A stretch of 64,000 bases of DNA, from assembly GCA_002791545.1 (NCBI GenBank), contig PFXG01000025.1, positions 62,001 to 126,000 on the forward strand, given 5' to 3'. Position numbers and translations under genes: made by a program. Below are positions 26,191 to 35,470 of this stretch, piece by piece. The notes under the pieces were generated by a model, which searched no databases, was not told the origin of the DNA, and worked only from the letters and a program-made list of their open reading frames with translations. Within the stretch, counting starts at the first letter, position 1, and each line of letters starts with the position of its first letter. This DNA is from Zetaproteobacteria bacterium CG_4_9_14_3_um_filter_49_83. GTDB lineage: Bacteria; Pseudomonadota; Zetaproteobacteria; Mariprofundales; Mariprofundaceae.

Positions 26191-26988
26191 ATGAAATTTG
26201 AAAAAGTAATCATCCGACAGAGATTTTTTTGGGGAGCGCTTGTTCTGGGGATGACCATGCTGGTGTCATGCCAGAGTTCAGCCGAGAAAGTCACAAGCAA
26301 ACCTGCTGAGGCACCTGTTGCCGTGGTGCAGGCTGAACCGGCCGAACTGACCATTGAACAGGCTGAGAAAAATATTCGTAAAGCCATTGCGGATCTGCCT
26401 ATTGATGAGGTGCGTACAACGCCGATGAAAGGTTTGTATGAATTGCGCGTTGGTGGAAAGTTTTATTATGCCGATGGCATGGGTAAAAATATTATTGTAA
26501 ACGGCTTTTTGTTTGATACTGCCACACGTGAAAACCTGACCAATACCCGTCTGGAAGAAATCAACACCATCGACTGGAATATTCTGCCGTTGGATAAAGC
26601 GATTGTTTCCGGTGATCCGAATGGCAAAGCGATAGCTGTATTTACCGACCCTGATTGCCCGTATTGCCGCAAGCTCGAAGAGCAGTTGAAGGAAGTGTCA
26701 GGCGTCAAGGTGTATACCTTCCTGTTCCCGATCGACAGTTTGCATCCAAACTCCAAAGCCAAGTCTGATTCCATCTGGTGTGCAGAAGACCGTCATCAGG
26801 CCTTGCTGGAAGTGATGATCGATAATAAAACATTGCCAGCGGCTGAATGTGAGACACCGGTCAAAGAATTGCAGGCGCTGGGTAACAGCCTCGCTATTAC
26901 CGGTACACCGACAATGATCGCCGGTGACGGACGTAAATTTGCCGGATTCAAGAAGGCTGAAGATATTCAGGCCTGGGCATTGCAATAA
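26191..26988 (+). CDS. DsbC-like thiol:disulfide interchange lipoprotein
   Basis: 265 residues. The lipobox is MLVSC (Cys27), so it is membrane-tethered, unlike soluble E. coli DsbC. A dimerisation-type domain with GLYELRVGGKFYYADGMG is followed by the thioredoxin fold with CPYC at 156-159 (AVFTDPDCPYCRK) and the cis-Pro region ITGTPTMIAGDGR. It should isomerise or reduce periplasmic disulfides. ATG 26191 has AGGAG about 8 bases upstream. rph follows after 32 bases. Confidence 0.88.
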   Translation: MKFEKVIIRQRFFWGALVLGMTMLVSCQSSAEKVTSKPAEAPVAVVQAEPAELTIEQAEKNIRKAIADLPIDEVRTTPMKGLYELRVGGKFYYADGMGKNIIVNGFLFDTATRENLTNTRLEEINTIDWNILPLDKAIVSGDPNGKAIAVFTDPDCPYCRKLEEQLKEVSGVKVYTFLFPIDSLHPNSKAKSDSIWCAEDRHQALLEVMIDNKTLPAAECETPVKELQALGNSLAITGTPTMIAGDGRKFAGFKKAEDIQAWALQ

Positions 26989-27020
26989 GTATCTGACCGA
27001 CGAAAGGATTTCATCAGCTT

Positions 27021-27734
27021 ATGAGAGAAAACAGACAGGCGAATGAACTTCGCCCGATCAGCATGGACACCAGATTCAATGCTTACGCTGAAGGTTCGGT
27101 GTTAATTTCATTCGGCCAAACGCGCGTGTTATGCACGGCCAGCGTCGAAGAAAAGCAGGCACCGTTTTTGCGTGGCACCGATAAGGGCTGGGTGACGGCG
27201 GAATATGGCATGTTGCCACGGGCCACCCACACACGTGGCAGTCGTGAGGCGGCACGCGGTAAGCAGGGTGGACGCACGGTAGAAATTCAGCGCCTGATTG
27301 GTCGCTCGCTGCGCGCTGTGGTGGATTTGCAGGCACTGGGACCGCGTTCGATTTCGCTGGATTGTGATGTGCTGCAGGCCGATGGCGGTACGCGTACAGC
27401 AGCGATTACCGGTTCCTGGGTGGCGCTGCGCATTGCGGTTAACAAATTGCTGGCCGATGGTGTGCTGCAACGTGACCCGATTATCGGTCAGGTGGCGGCA
27501 GTGAGCTGCGGTTTTGTCGCCGGGCAAGCGCTGCTTGATTTGCAGTATTCAGAAGATTCGCAGGCTGCAATGGATGCGAATTTTGTCATGACACCGGATG
27601 GTGGCGTGGTGGAAGTACAAGCCACGGCGGAAGACAAACCGCTGCACTGGGAGCAGTTTATGCAGCTCAAAGCACTGGCTGATCAGGGTATTAGTAATCT
27701 GGCGCGTATGCAGCTGGATGCAGTGAACGCTTGA
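27021..27734 (+). CDS. rph: Ribonuclease PH
   Basis: 237 residues, a phosphorolytic 3'-to-5' exonuclease that trims tRNA 3' ends. Conserved runs include [57 protein letters not shown] and [17 protein letters not shown], and the phosphate-binding Arg residues fall in these segments. Its stop overlaps the TTG start of rdgB by four bases, so the two are translationally coupled. Confidence 0.97.
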   Translation: MRENRQANELRPISMDTRFNAYAEGSVLISFGQTRVLCTASVEEKQAPFLRGTDKGWVTAEYGMLPRATHTRGSREAARGKQGGRTVEIQRLIGRSLRAVVDLQALGPRSISLDCDVLQADGGTRTAAITGSWVALRIAVNKLLADGVLQRDPIIGQVAAVSCGFVAGQALLDLQYSEDSQAAMDANFVMTPDGGVVEVQATAEDKPLHWEQFMQLKALADQGISNLARMQLDAVNA

Positions 27735-28327
27735 AACAGATCGTAGTCGCCAGCAACAACGCGAAAAAGCGCCGTGAAATCGTGCAGGTATTAGCAGCGC
27801 TGGGTGTGGCACTGCTGCCGGCTGAGGCCACTGTCTTTGTCGATGTGCTTGAAGATGCCGACAGCTTTGCCGGCAATGCAAAGAAAAAGGCGGAAGCTTT
27901 TGCCATGGCCAATCACTTACCGGCACTGGCCGATGATTCGGGCTTGTGTGTCGATGCACTCGATGGCGCGCCGGGGGTGTATTCGGCACGTTTTGCCGGT
28001 GAGGACGCCACCGATGCCCGGAATAATGCCCGTTTATTGGCGCTGCTTGGTGATGCAACACAACGATCAGCCCATTTTATTTGTGCGCTGCATCTGGCAT
28101 TTCCTGATGGGCGCGCTGCTTTAACCAGCGAAGGGCGGGTGCAGGGGGAGATTCTGCATGAACCGGCGGGTGACGCGGGTTTCGGCTATGATCCGCTGTT
28201 TTTCAGTCCTGAGCTGGGCAAGGCCTTTGCTTTGGCGACGCCGGAAGAAAAAGCCAGCGTATCGCATCGCGGACGGGCATTGCGTTTGCTGGCCGAACAA
28301 TGGTCGAAGGTAGATGTCAGCTTTTAA
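27731..28327 (+). CDS. rdgB: XTP/dITP pyrophosphatase RdgB (HAM1)
   Basis: 198 residues. Substrate motifs are [12 protein letters not shown] (residues 5-16), [26 protein letters not shown], and the C-terminal GFGYDPLFF with SHRGRALR. It hydrolyses deaminated purine nucleotides before they enter nucleic acids. The start is TTG within the rph stop. The downstream uracil-DNA glycosylase overlaps its end by 14 bases; pairing of pool-cleaning and base-excision enzymes is functionally sensible. Confidence 0.95.
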   Translation: MKQIVVASNNAKKRREIVQVLAALGVALLPAEATVFVDVLEDADSFAGNAKKKAEAFAMANHLPALADDSGLCVDALDGAPGVYSARFAGEDATDARNNARLLALLGDATQRSAHFICALHLAFPDGRAALTSEGRVQGEILHEPAGDAGFGYDPLFFSPELGKAFALATPEEKASVSHRGRALRLLAEQWSKVDVSF

Positions 28328-28937
28328 TGCCCGGTGCAGGGCTTGCCCGAGGCTGGCGGATTTTCTCGATACGGTACGCGCAGAGCATCCTGATTATTTT
28401 GCTGCTCCGGTTCCGTCGTTTGGTGATGATGAGCCGAAGCTGCTGATTGTCGGTCTGGCTCCGGGCATGCATGGTGCCAATCGAACCGGCCGTCCTTTCA
28501 CCGGTGATTATGCCGGTATTTTACTCTACCAAACCCTGTTCGAGCTGGGTCTGGCCAGTGCGCCGGTCTCTGAACATGTGGATGATGGTTTGAAGTTATA
28601 TGGAGTGCGCATTACCAACGCAGTGAAATGTCTGCCGCCACAAAATAAACCGGAAATTTCTGAAATCAGGCAGTGTAATGACTTTCTGCGTTATGAAATT
28701 GCGGCGCTGCCAGCCGATTGCCGCCTGCTGGCTCTGGGAAAAATTGCCCATGATGCCGTGCTCAGAGCGTATGACTTAAGCTTGTCATCCCTGCCTTTTG
28801 CGCATGCGGCACAGCATGCGCTGCCGGACGGACGCTTGCTTGTCGATTCCTATCACTGCTCGCGTTACAACACTCAGACGCGGCGATTGACGGCTGAAAT
28901 GTTTCGCCAGGTGTTCTCTTTTCTTGCCACGGCTTAG
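28314..28937 (+). CDS. Family 5-type uracil-DNA glycosylase (UDGb-like)
   Basis: 207 residues. The N-terminal Cys pair (RCRACPRL) fits the iron-sulfur cluster of family 4/5 glycosylases. Motif 1 is LIVGLAPGMHGANRTGRPFTGD, with Gly-Leu-Ala-Pro-Gly lacking the catalytic Asp of family 1, as in family 5. NAVKCLPPQNKP and the late DSYHCSRYNTQT motif also match. It removes uracil and hypoxanthine from DNA. It overlaps rdgB by 14 bases. Confidence 0.9.
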   Translation: MSAFNARCRACPRLADFLDTVRAEHPDYFAAPVPSFGDDEPKLLIVGLAPGMHGANRTGRPFTGDYAGILLYQTLFELGLASAPVSEHVDDGLKLYGVRITNAVKCLPPQNKPEISEIRQCNDFLRYEIAALPADCRLLALGKIAHDAVLRAYDLSLSSLPFAHAAQHALPDGRLLVDSYHCSRYNTQTRRLTAEMFRQVFSFLATA

Positions 28938-29006
28938 GCTGGTGGCTAGCTTGAAACTGGGTGAATTCTCATATTTCTTGGGGGTGATTACATTCGGGAG
29001 GGCTTG

Positions 29007-31043
29007 ATGCAGACGCTTGATAAAGATGAAGTGCTGCGGTCTCTGGTGAAGATCGGAAGTGAAGTAACACCATTAACGGACAAGCTCCAGCGTATGCTGG
29101 TCGTTGTGCTTTCGCATAAAGATATCGACAGTCTCGGTAAGGGTCATATTGCACTGGCCGATAAAAAAGGTGCGATGCTCACCATGGTCGCTTCGTATGG
29201 TCTGGATGAAGCGTTGCAGGAGCGCTGCCAGCATATTGAAAAAGGCTCGTGCCTGTGTGGTAAGGTACTGGCCAATCAGCAGGCGATCTTTAAAAGCTGC
29301 CTGGATAAAGATCATGATGTGGTGATTCCGGAGATGTGTGACCACGGCCACTATGTGATGCCGATACTGGCGGGCGAGCGTATGGCCGGTGTTTTCAGCA
29401 TCGAAGTTGCATCCGGTTGCAAGAAAAACATTTATATGATGAAAATTCTTGAATCCTGTGTTCTGTTAATCGGCATGGTGATTCATAACCATGATCAATG
29501 GGAATCGATCAGGCAAAGCAATCAGCTGCTGGAAAGGCGCGTTAAGGATGCAACCGCCGAAATTTCAAGAACGGCACGTATGTCGCAGGAAAATCCCAAT
29601 CCGATCATGAGTATTCGCGCAAAAAGTATGACGTTTTCTTATATTAACCCGATAGCGCAGTTGTTACTGGGTTATATGGGATATCATGAGAGTGTGCAGC
29701 GCATTCCGGACGTCATGCAAAATTCTTGTGAGCAGGTTTTGAAAACACGTCAGAAAATGGATATTCGGGTGGACGTGGCTCAATTAACTTACGAATTTGT
29801 TTTTTTGCCGGATGAACGGAGTGAAGCTGTTCTTGTGTTTGGTAATAATGTTACAGAATTACTTAGTGCGGAGCGGGAAAAAAGGTTGCTGCAAACCAAG
29901 AACGCGCATTCCCAGAGGCTCAGAAGTTTAGGGGCCGTCGCCGGTGGCGTTGCGCATCGTTTTAATAATCTATTGATGACGATTATGGGTAACAGTGATT
30001 TGCTGAAGCTGACTTATCAGGATGAGTCTGAAGCCGCTGTAATGCTGGATAAAATCCAGCATGCCTGTGTCCAGGCTTCATCGTTGTGTCAGCAGATGCA
30101 GGCCTATGCGGGCAAAGGCAAGGCCAGTGTCAGCCATTTCGACCTCAGCGATAAAATCCGGCATATTGAAGGTCTGCTGGATGTGATGTTAAGCAAAAAC
30201 ACGGCGCTGCGTTTTGATCTGGAAGAGGAACCGACGAGTATCAAGGCCGACCCTTTGCAAATTCAGCAGGTGCTGATCAATCTGGTGCAAAATGCCAGTG
30301 AAGCTATTGGCGATAATCAGGGAACAGTCAGTGTGCGCACCGCTCTAAAAAATGCCGATGCCGCATATTTGAAGTATCTGCATGCCGAAATTCACGTCAA
30401 ACCGGGAAAGTATGTGGTGCTGGAAGTGGCTGATAATGGCAGTGGAATGAGTCCGGCAGAAAAAGAACAGATGTTTGATCCGTTTTTCACCACCAAGTTC
30501 ATCGGGCGCGGTCTCGGTTTGAGTGTGGTGGAGGGTATTGTGCACAGCCATGGGGGTGCGATTCACGTCGTCAGTGAGGAGGGCAAGGGAACGCTGGTCA
30601 AAATTCTTTTTCCGTTGGTTTCTCTGCATCAGGTCGAGGTGGCTGATGCCGGCCCGGACAATGAGCCGGAAATTCATTTCAAGAAGGTGTTGATTATTGA
30701 TGATGACCCGGCGGTGCGTGAATTGATTGGTAATATGCTTGGTTATTTTGGCTATACCACGATGCTGGCCGAAAACGGCCTGACCGGAGTTAATATGTAC
30801 CGGCAACATCGTGCCGAAATCGGCCTGGCCGTGGTTGATCTGAATATGCCGGAAATGGATGGACGGGCGGTGTTAAAGGCGCTGCGTGAGCTTGAAATGG
30901 ATTTGCCGGTGGTTATTTCATCAGGATATTCCGAAGAGCAGTCGCTGTCCGAGATCGATGACGAACGAGTCAGTTTCCTCGGCAAACCTTTCAAAGCCGA
31001 GCGATTGCGGGATGTGGTCAGTCAGGCCTTGGCTGCTGTCTGA
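29007..31043 (+). CDS. Hybrid histidine kinase: GAF, PAS-like, HisKA, HATPase, receiver
   Basis: 678 residues without membrane segments. A GAF domain spans about 25-165 (with GSCLCGKVLANQQAIF), a PAS-like stretch about 190-280, a phospho-acceptor helix with LRSLGAVAGGVAHRFNNLL (His about 316), ATPase boxes around QVLINLVQNASEA and DNGSGMSPAEKEQ, then FFTTKFIGRGLGLSVVEG. A C-terminal receiver follows with IIDDDPAVREL and the phospho-acceptor in VVDLNMPEMDG. GGGAGGG precedes ATG 29007. No response regulator gene adjoins it, so its output is unknown. Confidence 0.93.
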   Translation: MQTLDKDEVLRSLVKIGSEVTPLTDKLQRMLVVVLSHKDIDSLGKGHIALADKKGAMLTMVASYGLDEALQERCQHIEKGSCLCGKVLANQQAIFKSCLDKDHDVVIPEMCDHGHYVMPILAGERMAGVFSIEVASGCKKNIYMMKILESCVLLIGMVIHNHDQWESIRQSNQLLERRVKDATAEISRTARMSQENPNPIMSIRAKSMTFSYINPIAQLLLGYMGYHESVQRIPDVMQNSCEQVLKTRQKMDIRVDVAQLTYEFVFLPDERSEAVLVFGNNVTELLSAEREKRLLQTKNAHSQRLRSLGAVAGGVAHRFNNLLMTIMGNSDLLKLTYQDESEAAVMLDKIQHACVQASSLCQQMQAYAGKGKASVSHFDLSDKIRHIEGLLDVMLSKNTALRFDLEEEPTSIKADPLQIQQVLINLVQNASEAIGDNQGTVSVRTALKNADAAYLKYLHAEIHVKPGKYVVLEVADNGSGMSPAEKEQMFDPFFTTKFIGRGLGLSVVEGIVHSHGGAIHVVSEEGKGTLVKILFPLVSLHQVEVADAGPDNEPEIHFKKVLIIDDDPAVRELIGNMLGYFGYTTMLAENGLTGVNMYRQHRAEIGLAVVDLNMPEMDGRAVLKALRELEMDLPVVISSGYSEEQSLSEIDDERVSFLGKPFKAERLRDVVSQALAAV

Positions 31044-31100
31044 GTGTTTGAGTTTTGAGTGCCTTAGGTTTGAGTATCTTCGGCCTGAATGTCTGGGGCT
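31041..31100. repeat. Four imperfect 15-bp tandem repeats
   Basis: Units at 31041-31055, 31056-31070, 31071-31085 and 31086-31100 each start TGA(G/A)T and keep a T/G-rich pattern; the first two share TGAGTG, then TT. The first TGA is the stop codon of the histidine kinase gene, and the fourth ends at the stop of the convergent transglycosylase gene. Confidence 0.5.
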
Positions 31101-31804
31101 CAGCCCGTTATTTCCTCAAGCGAACTGGCTTTGAACATGCGCATATGCATGAAAATCTTGTTGGGATATTTGTCTTTGCCCAGTGAGCCGTTATAAGCAG
31201 CCAGCGCCCGGCGGGTGGATTTGTAGCGCTTCATATAGTGTTTGATAATGGCCGTGCCATAGCGGATATTGGTTTCGATATCGAAAAGGTTGTCGTTGGG
31301 TGAGCCCAGCTCTTTCTTCCAGAATGGCATCACCTGCATCAGGCCGCGTGCGCCGACATTGCTGACGGCAAAATGATCGAAATCCGATTCGACCGAAATC
31401 AACCCGAGAATCAGTTCTGGCGAAACATCAAAGCGGATGCTGTAGAAATAGACCCAGTGCGCAATACTCGTCGCTTCACGTTCATCAGGTACCTTGTTCA
31501 TGATCAGCTGCTTCATGTCGAGTTCCCAGACGGTCTGATTAAAATCAGTGGGCGGAGTGTCATCAACTTCGGGCTTAAGCAGCATGCTATGCAATGCCTG
31601 CTGCTCTTCAGGCGCAATGCTCAGCGGCCCGGTGTTTTTTTCGACCATCTCCATGGTGGTGCTGGATTCAGTTAAATGCTGCTTTTGTTCGGGGGTGCTT
31701 TTAAGCCAGAACGGCAGGCTGATAAAAAAGCCTGCCGCTAATATCACTGCCAGAAGGCCTTTGGCCGATTCTCCGCTAAGGTAGGCTGCCAGCTTTCTTT
31801 TCAT
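31100..31804 (-). CDS. Membrane-anchored lytic transglycosylase (SLT domain)
   Basis: 234 residues. An N-terminal anchor (GLLAVILAAGFFISLPFWL) is followed by a linker and a goose-lysozyme-like SLT domain from about 115. The catalytic Glu is in LGLISVESDFDHFAVSNVGA, followed by RGLMQVMPFWKKELG, and the C-terminal ALAAYNGSLG is typical. It cleaves peptidoglycan between MurNAc and GlcNAc with anhydro-MurNAc formation. It lies 14 bases after proS on the same strand and converges with the kinase gene. Confidence 0.92.
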   Translation of the reverse strand: MKRKLAAYLSGESAKGLLAVILAAGFFISLPFWLKSTPEQKQHLTESSTTMEMVEKNTGPLSIAPEEQQALHSMLLKPEVDDTPPTDFNQTVWELDMKQLIMNKVPDEREATSIAHWVYFYSIRFDVSPELILGLISVESDFDHFAVSNVGARGLMQVMPFWKKELGSPNDNLFDIETNIRYGTAIIKHYMKRYKSTRRALAAYNGSLGKDKYPNKIFMHMRMFKASSLEEITG

Positions 31805-31818
31805 GCGGGGATCAGACG

Positions 31819-33522
31819 CTATTCCCGATCAAGCAGGTTCCGGACACTTGAAAGCACTGCTTCCTGTGCCACTTCCTGCTTATCTCTACCGCGCTCTCGT
31901 ATTTCAACCACACCATTTTCCAAGCCGCGATCGCCAATAATGATCTGAATCGGCAAGCCCATCAGTTCGGCATCTTTGAACTTGACGCCGGGTCTCTCTT
32001 TGCGCTCATCCCAGAGCGTTTCAATGTCGGCCTGCTTGAGTTCGTGATACAGTTTTTCGCAGACATCCATACAGGCATCAGATTTACCCATACTGATAAT
32101 GACCACCTGGAAAGGTGCCAGATGCGCTGGCCAGGCAATGCCATCGGCATCGTTACATTGCTCAACAATGGCCGCTATCAGACGTGATACGCCAATGCCG
32201 TAGCAACCCATGCTGGCGACAGAGCGTTTGCCCTGTTGATCCTGAAAAATCACTTCCATCGGTTCGGAGTAAACCGTGCCCAGTTCAAAGACATGACCGA
32301 CTTCGATGCCGCGTGAGTACGACATCGTGCCATCACAGCGCGGACAGCCATCAGCTTCACGTGTTTGGCGCAAGTCGGCAAATTGTGCATCCCTTATATC
32401 ACGGCTTACATTCAGGCCGGTGACGTGGGTGTCAACTTTGTTGGCTCCGGCAATCAGGCCATCTGCCTGACGCAGGCTTTCGTCAAAAATAACCAGTGAA
32501 CTCAAAGCACGCGGGCCGATAAAGCCGGTAATGCCACCAATGTCGGAAATGTCTGCATCAGAAGCCATTTGCAGCGCCGTTGCCTGTACGGCGCGGGTCA
32601 GTTTGATTTCCTGCAAAGCATCGTCACCACGTACGCAGGCAGCGACGCATTGTCCGTCGTGAGGGCCACCCTCGATGCGATACACCAGTGTTTTGACCAG
32701 CAGCGCGATGTCTGCGCCAAGGAACGCTGCCACATCTTCGGCCGAAGTGACGTTCGGCGTATTCACTTCCGTCAGTTCGCTGTCGCTTCCGGCAGGTGTT
32801 GCACGACGCGACTGTGCACGCTCAATATTAGCAGCGTAATCGCAGGCCGAGCAGTGGGTGATGAGATCTTCACCAGATTCAGCCAGCACGTGAAACTCAT
32901 GCGAGGCACTGCCGCCAATGCTGCCGTTATCAGCTTCCACAGGGCGGAATTTCAAGCCCAGGCGGGTGAAAATCCGCTTGTAGGTGTCGAACATATTCTG
33001 GTATTCGGCGTTCAGAGATTGCTGATCTGCATGAAACGAATAGGCATCTTTCATGATGAACTCACGGCCGCGCATCAAGCCGAATCGGGGACGGATTTCA
33101 TCGCGGAATTTCGACTGAATCTGATACAGGTTCATTGGCAACTGTTTGTAGGAACGCAGTTCACGCGCTACCAGATCGCAGATCACCTCTTCATGCGTCG
33201 GGCCAAGGCAGGATTCATGATCGTGACGATCTTTGAAACGAAGCAGTTCAGGGCCGTATTTTTCCCAGCGGCCCGATTTCTGCCACAAATCTCCCGGCTG
33301 TACGGCAGGCATCAGCAATTCCTGCGCACCTGCGTGGTTCATTTCCTGGCGGATAATGGCTTCGATGTTACGCAAAACGCGCAGGCCCAGCGGCAGATAG
33401 TTGTAGACGCCGGAGGTCACACGTCGGATGTAACCGGCACGCAGTAAAAGTTTGTGCGAAATAACTTCGGCATCGGCCGGATCCTCACGCAGGGTAGGGG
33501 CTAAGAGTTGTGAATATTTCAT
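31819..33522 (-). CDS. proS: Prolyl-tRNA synthetase, bacterial type with editing domain
   Basis: 567 residues, matching the bacterial-type enzyme (572 in E. coli). Class II motifs are seen at the start (LRAGYIRRVTSGVYNYLPLGLRV), in RFKDRHDHESCLGPTHEEV and in QSKFRDEIRPRFGLMRGREF. The inserted editing domain is at about 230-390 (VKTLVYRIEGG). The C-terminal anticodon-binding domain starts near APFQVVIISMGK. It charges tRNA-Pro. Confidence 0.97.
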   Translation of the reverse strand: MKYSQLLAPTLREDPADAEVISHKLLLRAGYIRRVTSGVYNYLPLGLRVLRNIEAIIRQEMNHAGAQELLMPAVQPGDLWQKSGRWEKYGPELLRFKDRHDHESCLGPTHEEVICDLVARELRSYKQLPMNLYQIQSKFRDEIRPRFGLMRGREFIMKDAYSFHADQQSLNAEYQNMFDTYKRIFTRLGLKFRPVEADNGSIGGSASHEFHVLAESGEDLITHCSACDYAANIERAQSRRATPAGSDSELTEVNTPNVTSAEDVAAFLGADIALLVKTLVYRIEGGPHDGQCVAACVRGDDALQEIKLTRAVQATALQMASDADISDIGGITGFIGPRALSSLVIFDESLRQADGLIAGANKVDTHVTGLNVSRDIRDAQFADLRQTREADGCPRCDGTMSYSRGIEVGHVFELGTVYSEPMEVIFQDQQGKRSVASMGCYGIGVSRLIAAIVEQCNDADGIAWPAHLAPFQVVIISMGKSDACMDVCEKLYHELKQADIETLWDERKERPGVKFKDAELMGLPIQIIIGDRGLENGVVEIRERGRDKQEVAQEAVLSSVRNLLDRE

Positions 33523-33584
33523 AACGCGAAAGTGTAGCGATGAAGTGAAGCCGGAGGTAGCGCTAAATTGTGCTCAGTTGTTGC

Positions 33585-35009
33585 TCAGTTATTGTAGGGG
33601 GGTGTCCTGGAAAGCCTGTCGAGCAGCCGTTGATGAATGCCATCAAAACCGCCGTTGGAGAGGATCAGGATGACATCGCCAGCGTGGCTTTCAGCGCAGA
33701 GATAGTCGATAATCGCATTGGTATCTGGCAGCACTGAGGCATGTGTGCCGATATCGCGGCAGACCTGATCGGCATCGAGCACTTCATCCGGCCTCAGATT
33801 GCGTGACGATGGTGGCACGAAGATGACGCGGTCGGCATACTCGAAAGAGGCAGGCAAACGCTGCTGGTGAATGCGCGTGCGCATGGTGTTACTGCGCGGT
33901 TCTACGATTACCCAGAGTTTCCCCGATGATTTCATAGCATGCTTGGCCGCAGCCACGACGCCATTGATGGCTGTCGGGTGATGGGCGAAATCATCGAAAA
34001 TGCGAACACCGTTGGCTTCACCAACCAGCGTCATGCGGCGCCGAATACCGGAAAAGGATGCTAAAGCCTGCGCAATGATATCGCGCTCAATGCCGAGAAC
34101 ATGGGCGGCGGCAGTGACGGCGCAGGCATTGGAGACATTGTGAATGCCGAGCATGTTCCATGAAACGGAGAGGAAAGGCTGACCCTGATGCAGAATCTCA
34201 AAAGCAGTGCCGTCGTCCGCGAGTGGCTGCCATTGCCACGGTGCATCGGCATGACCAAGACGGGCAAAGCGGGTCACCGGTGACCAGCAACCGCGCGGTA
34301 TCACATCGGCCAGATTCTCATCATCGGCATTCACTATGATTTTCCCGTCTGCAGGAACCGTGCGCAGCAGATGGGCGAACTGCACCTTGATCGCTTCGAG
34401 ATCGGCAAAAATATCCGCATGATCAAATTCGAGGTTGTTCAGAATCAGCGTTCTGGCGTGGTAATGCAGAAATTTTGAGCGCTTGTCGAAAAAGGCCGTG
34501 TCGTATTCATCGCCCTCAAGCACAAAATGCTCGCCGCTGCCCAGTCGTGCGCCACCGCCGAAATCTTCCGGGATGCCACCGATCATGAAGCCGGGGCCTT
34601 TGCCCGCTTTTTTGCCTGCACACTCCAGAACATGCGCCATCAAAGATGCCGTAGTGGTTTTGCCATGCGTGCCAGCGACCACGATAGCATGCCGCTGCGG
34701 CAGAATATGCTTGCCGATAAACTCCGGCCCGGAGCAATAGGCCAGACCCTTATTCAGAATGGCTTCGACTTCCACATTGCCACGGCTCATAGCATTACCA
34801 ATGACGCATAAATCGGGCGCAGGCAATAGATTTGCCGCATCAAAGGCTTGTACGGGAATCGCCAGCGCAGCGAGGTAATCCGACATCGGCGGATAAATGC
34901 CACTGTCGGAGCCGGTCACCCGATACCCCTGCTCTTTCGCCAGCGAGGCAATGGCAGCCATGGCGGTACCGCAAATGCCGAGGATGTGAATGTGTTTGTC
35001 AGTCTGCAT
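33585..35009 (-). CDS. mpl: UDP-N-acetylmuramate:L-Ala-gamma-D-Glu-meso-DAP ligase
   Basis: 474 residues, a Mur-ligase. HIHILGICGTAMAAIASLAKE (about 7-27) is the Mpl-type N-terminal motif; the ATP loop is VVAGTHGKTTTASLMA; LEGDEYDTAFFDKRSKFLHY and FDDFAHHPTAI are further Mur-ligase signatures. It recycles the tripeptide released from old cell wall, which implies a meso-DAP wall. The gene stands 63 bases upstream of proS. Confidence 0.95.
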   Translation of the reverse strand: MQTDKHIHILGICGTAMAAIASLAKEQGYRVTGSDSGIYPPMSDYLAALAIPVQAFDAANLLPAPDLCVIGNAMSRGNVEVEAILNKGLAYCSGPEFIGKHILPQRHAIVVAGTHGKTTTASLMAHVLECAGKKAGKGPGFMIGGIPEDFGGGARLGSGEHFVLEGDEYDTAFFDKRSKFLHYHARTLILNNLEFDHADIFADLEAIKVQFAHLLRTVPADGKIIVNADDENLADVIPRGCWSPVTRFARLGHADAPWQWQPLADDGTAFEILHQGQPFLSVSWNMLGIHNVSNACAVTAAAHVLGIERDIIAQALASFSGIRRRMTLVGEANGVRIFDDFAHHPTAINGVVAAAKHAMKSSGKLWVIVEPRSNTMRTRIHQQRLPASFEYADRVIFVPPSSRNLRPDEVLDADQVCRDIGTHASVLPDTNAIIDYLCAESHAGDVILILSNGGFDGIHQRLLDRLSRTPPYNN

Positions 35010-35146
35010 CGGGCGATTGGAACATAAATCAGGCCGGGGCTCAATCAGAGTATCTGGTGTTGGTTAGTTTTGCTGCTGCTTATGTTTCCGTATGCAAATG
35101 TGTGAACGTATCTTATAAGTTGCAAGGGGGGGGGCTGAGGAAGTGG

Positions 35147-35192
35147 TTGACACATGGTGGTGATATGTGGCACGGTTTATGGTATGTGACAC
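35147..35192 (+). promoter_or_regulatory. Control region of the VapBC pair
   Basis: TTGACA at 35147-35152 is a consensus -35; a clear -10 is not visible at the usual spacing. Three related boxes occur: TGACACAT (35148-35155), ATGTGGCA (35165-35172, inverted to the first) and ATGTGACAC (35184-35192). They end 11 bases before the vapB ATG, where an AbrB-type antitoxin would be expected to autoregulate. A run of nine G (35126-35134) lies just upstream. Confidence 0.5.
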
Positions 35193-35203
35193 AAAGGGGC
35201 ATT

Positions 35204-35470
35204 ATGGCACATTCAACACCATTTAGTGATGTACAGTTAGGCGCGCAAGGGCGTCTGGTTATTCCGGCTGCTTTGCGCAAGGCTTTGAATTTGAGTCAGG
35301 GCGACCATCTGGTGGCGCGGCAAGTGGGTGATAGTCTGGTGCTTGAGCGCAGGGAAGCGATTGAATCGCGTTTGTGGGCTATGTTTAAGGAAATCCCGCC
35401 AGAGGTCAGCCTGGTGGATGAGCTTGTTGCGGAACGCAGCGCTGCTGCACAAACTGAGAATAAAGCGTGA
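35204..35470 (+). CDS. vapB: AbrB/SpoVT-type antitoxin (VapB)
   Basis: 88 residues. The swapped-hairpin DNA-binding domain is visible as FSDVQLGAQGRLVIPAALRK, then GDHLVARQVGDSLVLERRE. The C-terminal 30 residues would cover the toxin. ATG 35204 is chosen because the protein then begins at the AbrB fold; the frame is open upstream without meaning. Its end overlaps the toxin GTG start by four bases. Confidence 0.87.
   Translation: MAHSTPFSDVQLGAQGRLVIPAALRKALNLSQGDHLVARQVGDSLVLERREAIESRLWAMFKEIPPEVSLVDELVAERSAAAQTENKA

Noticed and set aside
32569-33447. 292-codon plus-strand open frame opposite proS
   Set aside because: proS is complete and conserved on the other strand; the product resembles no family and lacks a ribosome site.
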